Assembly: GCA_945859605.1 (NCBI GenBank)
Contig: OX243816.1
Coordinates: forward strand, 40,723,325-40,787,324
Source of the DNA: Lumbricus rubellus
Taxonomy: Eukaryota; Annelida; Clitellata; Crassiclitellata; Lumbricidae
Length of the DNA stretch: 64,000 nt
Direction: 5' to 3'
Shown here: positions 63,481-64,000 of the stretch, piece after piece
How the letters are laid out: each line of letters starts with the position of its first letter
Position numbering within the stretch: position 1 is the stretch's first letter
Notes under the pieces: model-generated
Told to the model about the DNA's origin: nothing
Seen by the model: only the letters and a program-made list of their open reading frames with translations
The model's database searches: none
Translations under genes and position numbers: made by a program

Positions 63481-64000
63481 AACTGACGGTCAACTGACTG
63501 ACCTTTGTGGTGACCGCTTAATTTGCGGGGATTAACTGAATGCAGGAGCATCTGTAACATAGCTTAGTTCGATTCTGATGGAAATGATTTATTTTGACAT
63601 GTAATGGTTTTACATGTTGGTTACAGTGTAAAAACTGTAATGTTGCATTGTAGGTTGACTGAACCGTGTGTGACATTGCACGGATTTATATTTGAATTGT
63701 ATTGCACTGCATATTTCAGCGATGGACAGTTGTAGTATTGTGCTGTAGACAGTTATACAGACTGTTAATATTGTGTGGCGCCATATAAATTAGTCAGCGC
63801 CATATAAATGATTTTCCGACCCAAGGTATATATTAGAATGACTACGGTCGCTCAATTTTAATTAGCTGTGATGGTAATAATAATGATAGGCCTGTTTTCC
63901 TGATAGGCTGATGATGAGATATTGTGAGGCAAGATTTACATTAGGCCTATGTTGCTGCATATATATATACCTGTAGTATGATTAATTAATTTGTTTAAGA
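63481..64000 (+). other. 3' flank of the gag-like gene
   Basis: AT-rich, with two close GCGCCATATAAAT copies (63779-63812). No pol-like ORF, and no match to the leader that would indicate a 3' LTR within the window. Confidence 0.6.

Overview
The window is animal genomic DNA, most likely from a marine invertebrate; the species cannot be fixed from the sequence. It has a many-exon gene with GT/AG introns, abundant microsatellites (GAT/ATC, CTGT, GT), tRNA-derived SINEs, hAT-like and mariner-like DNA elements, LINE fragments and a young Ty3/gypsy-type LTR element.

Main gene (3479-51795, +): a TOGARAM1/Crescerin-like microtubule regulator. I built 22 coding exons by hand. Every junction has GT/AG and a compatible phase, and the exons sum to 5277 nt (1758 residues plus stop). 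Exon 1 carries TOG1 and TOG2, exons 2-11 a disordered linker, exons 12-17 TOG3 and exons 19-22 TOG4. The introns hold most of the mobile elements.

Intron 11 contains a complete LTR insertion (37175-42379). Its two 677-bp LTRs appear to differ at one base, and it is flanked by a 4-bp duplication (ATAC). Its single ORF has gag, zinc knuckle and protease followed in frame by only the edges of RT/RNase H and integrase, so it looks like a recently moved non-autonomous derivative.

Right end (about 57.7-64 kb): an orphan first exon (57742-58196), a CpG-rich leader/promoter-like stretch, and a 1054-codon gag-only gene (60316-63480). Its capsid domain is clearly homologous to that of the intron 11 element, but it has a long coiled-coil N-terminus, three zinc knuckles and no pol within the 520 bp left in the window. 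It is either a domesticated gag gene or the gag of an element whose 3' end lies outside.

Other content: a LINE RT fragment at the left edge (1-644), several DNA elements with target-site duplications (1008-1459, 2580-2886, 7573-8395, 10641-10944, 13688-15256, 15487-15687, 26353-28410 with a nested element, 45305-45497, 52776-53041), tRNA-derived SINEs, and many mini- and microsatellites. The stretch 53.1-57.7 kb shows only repeats.
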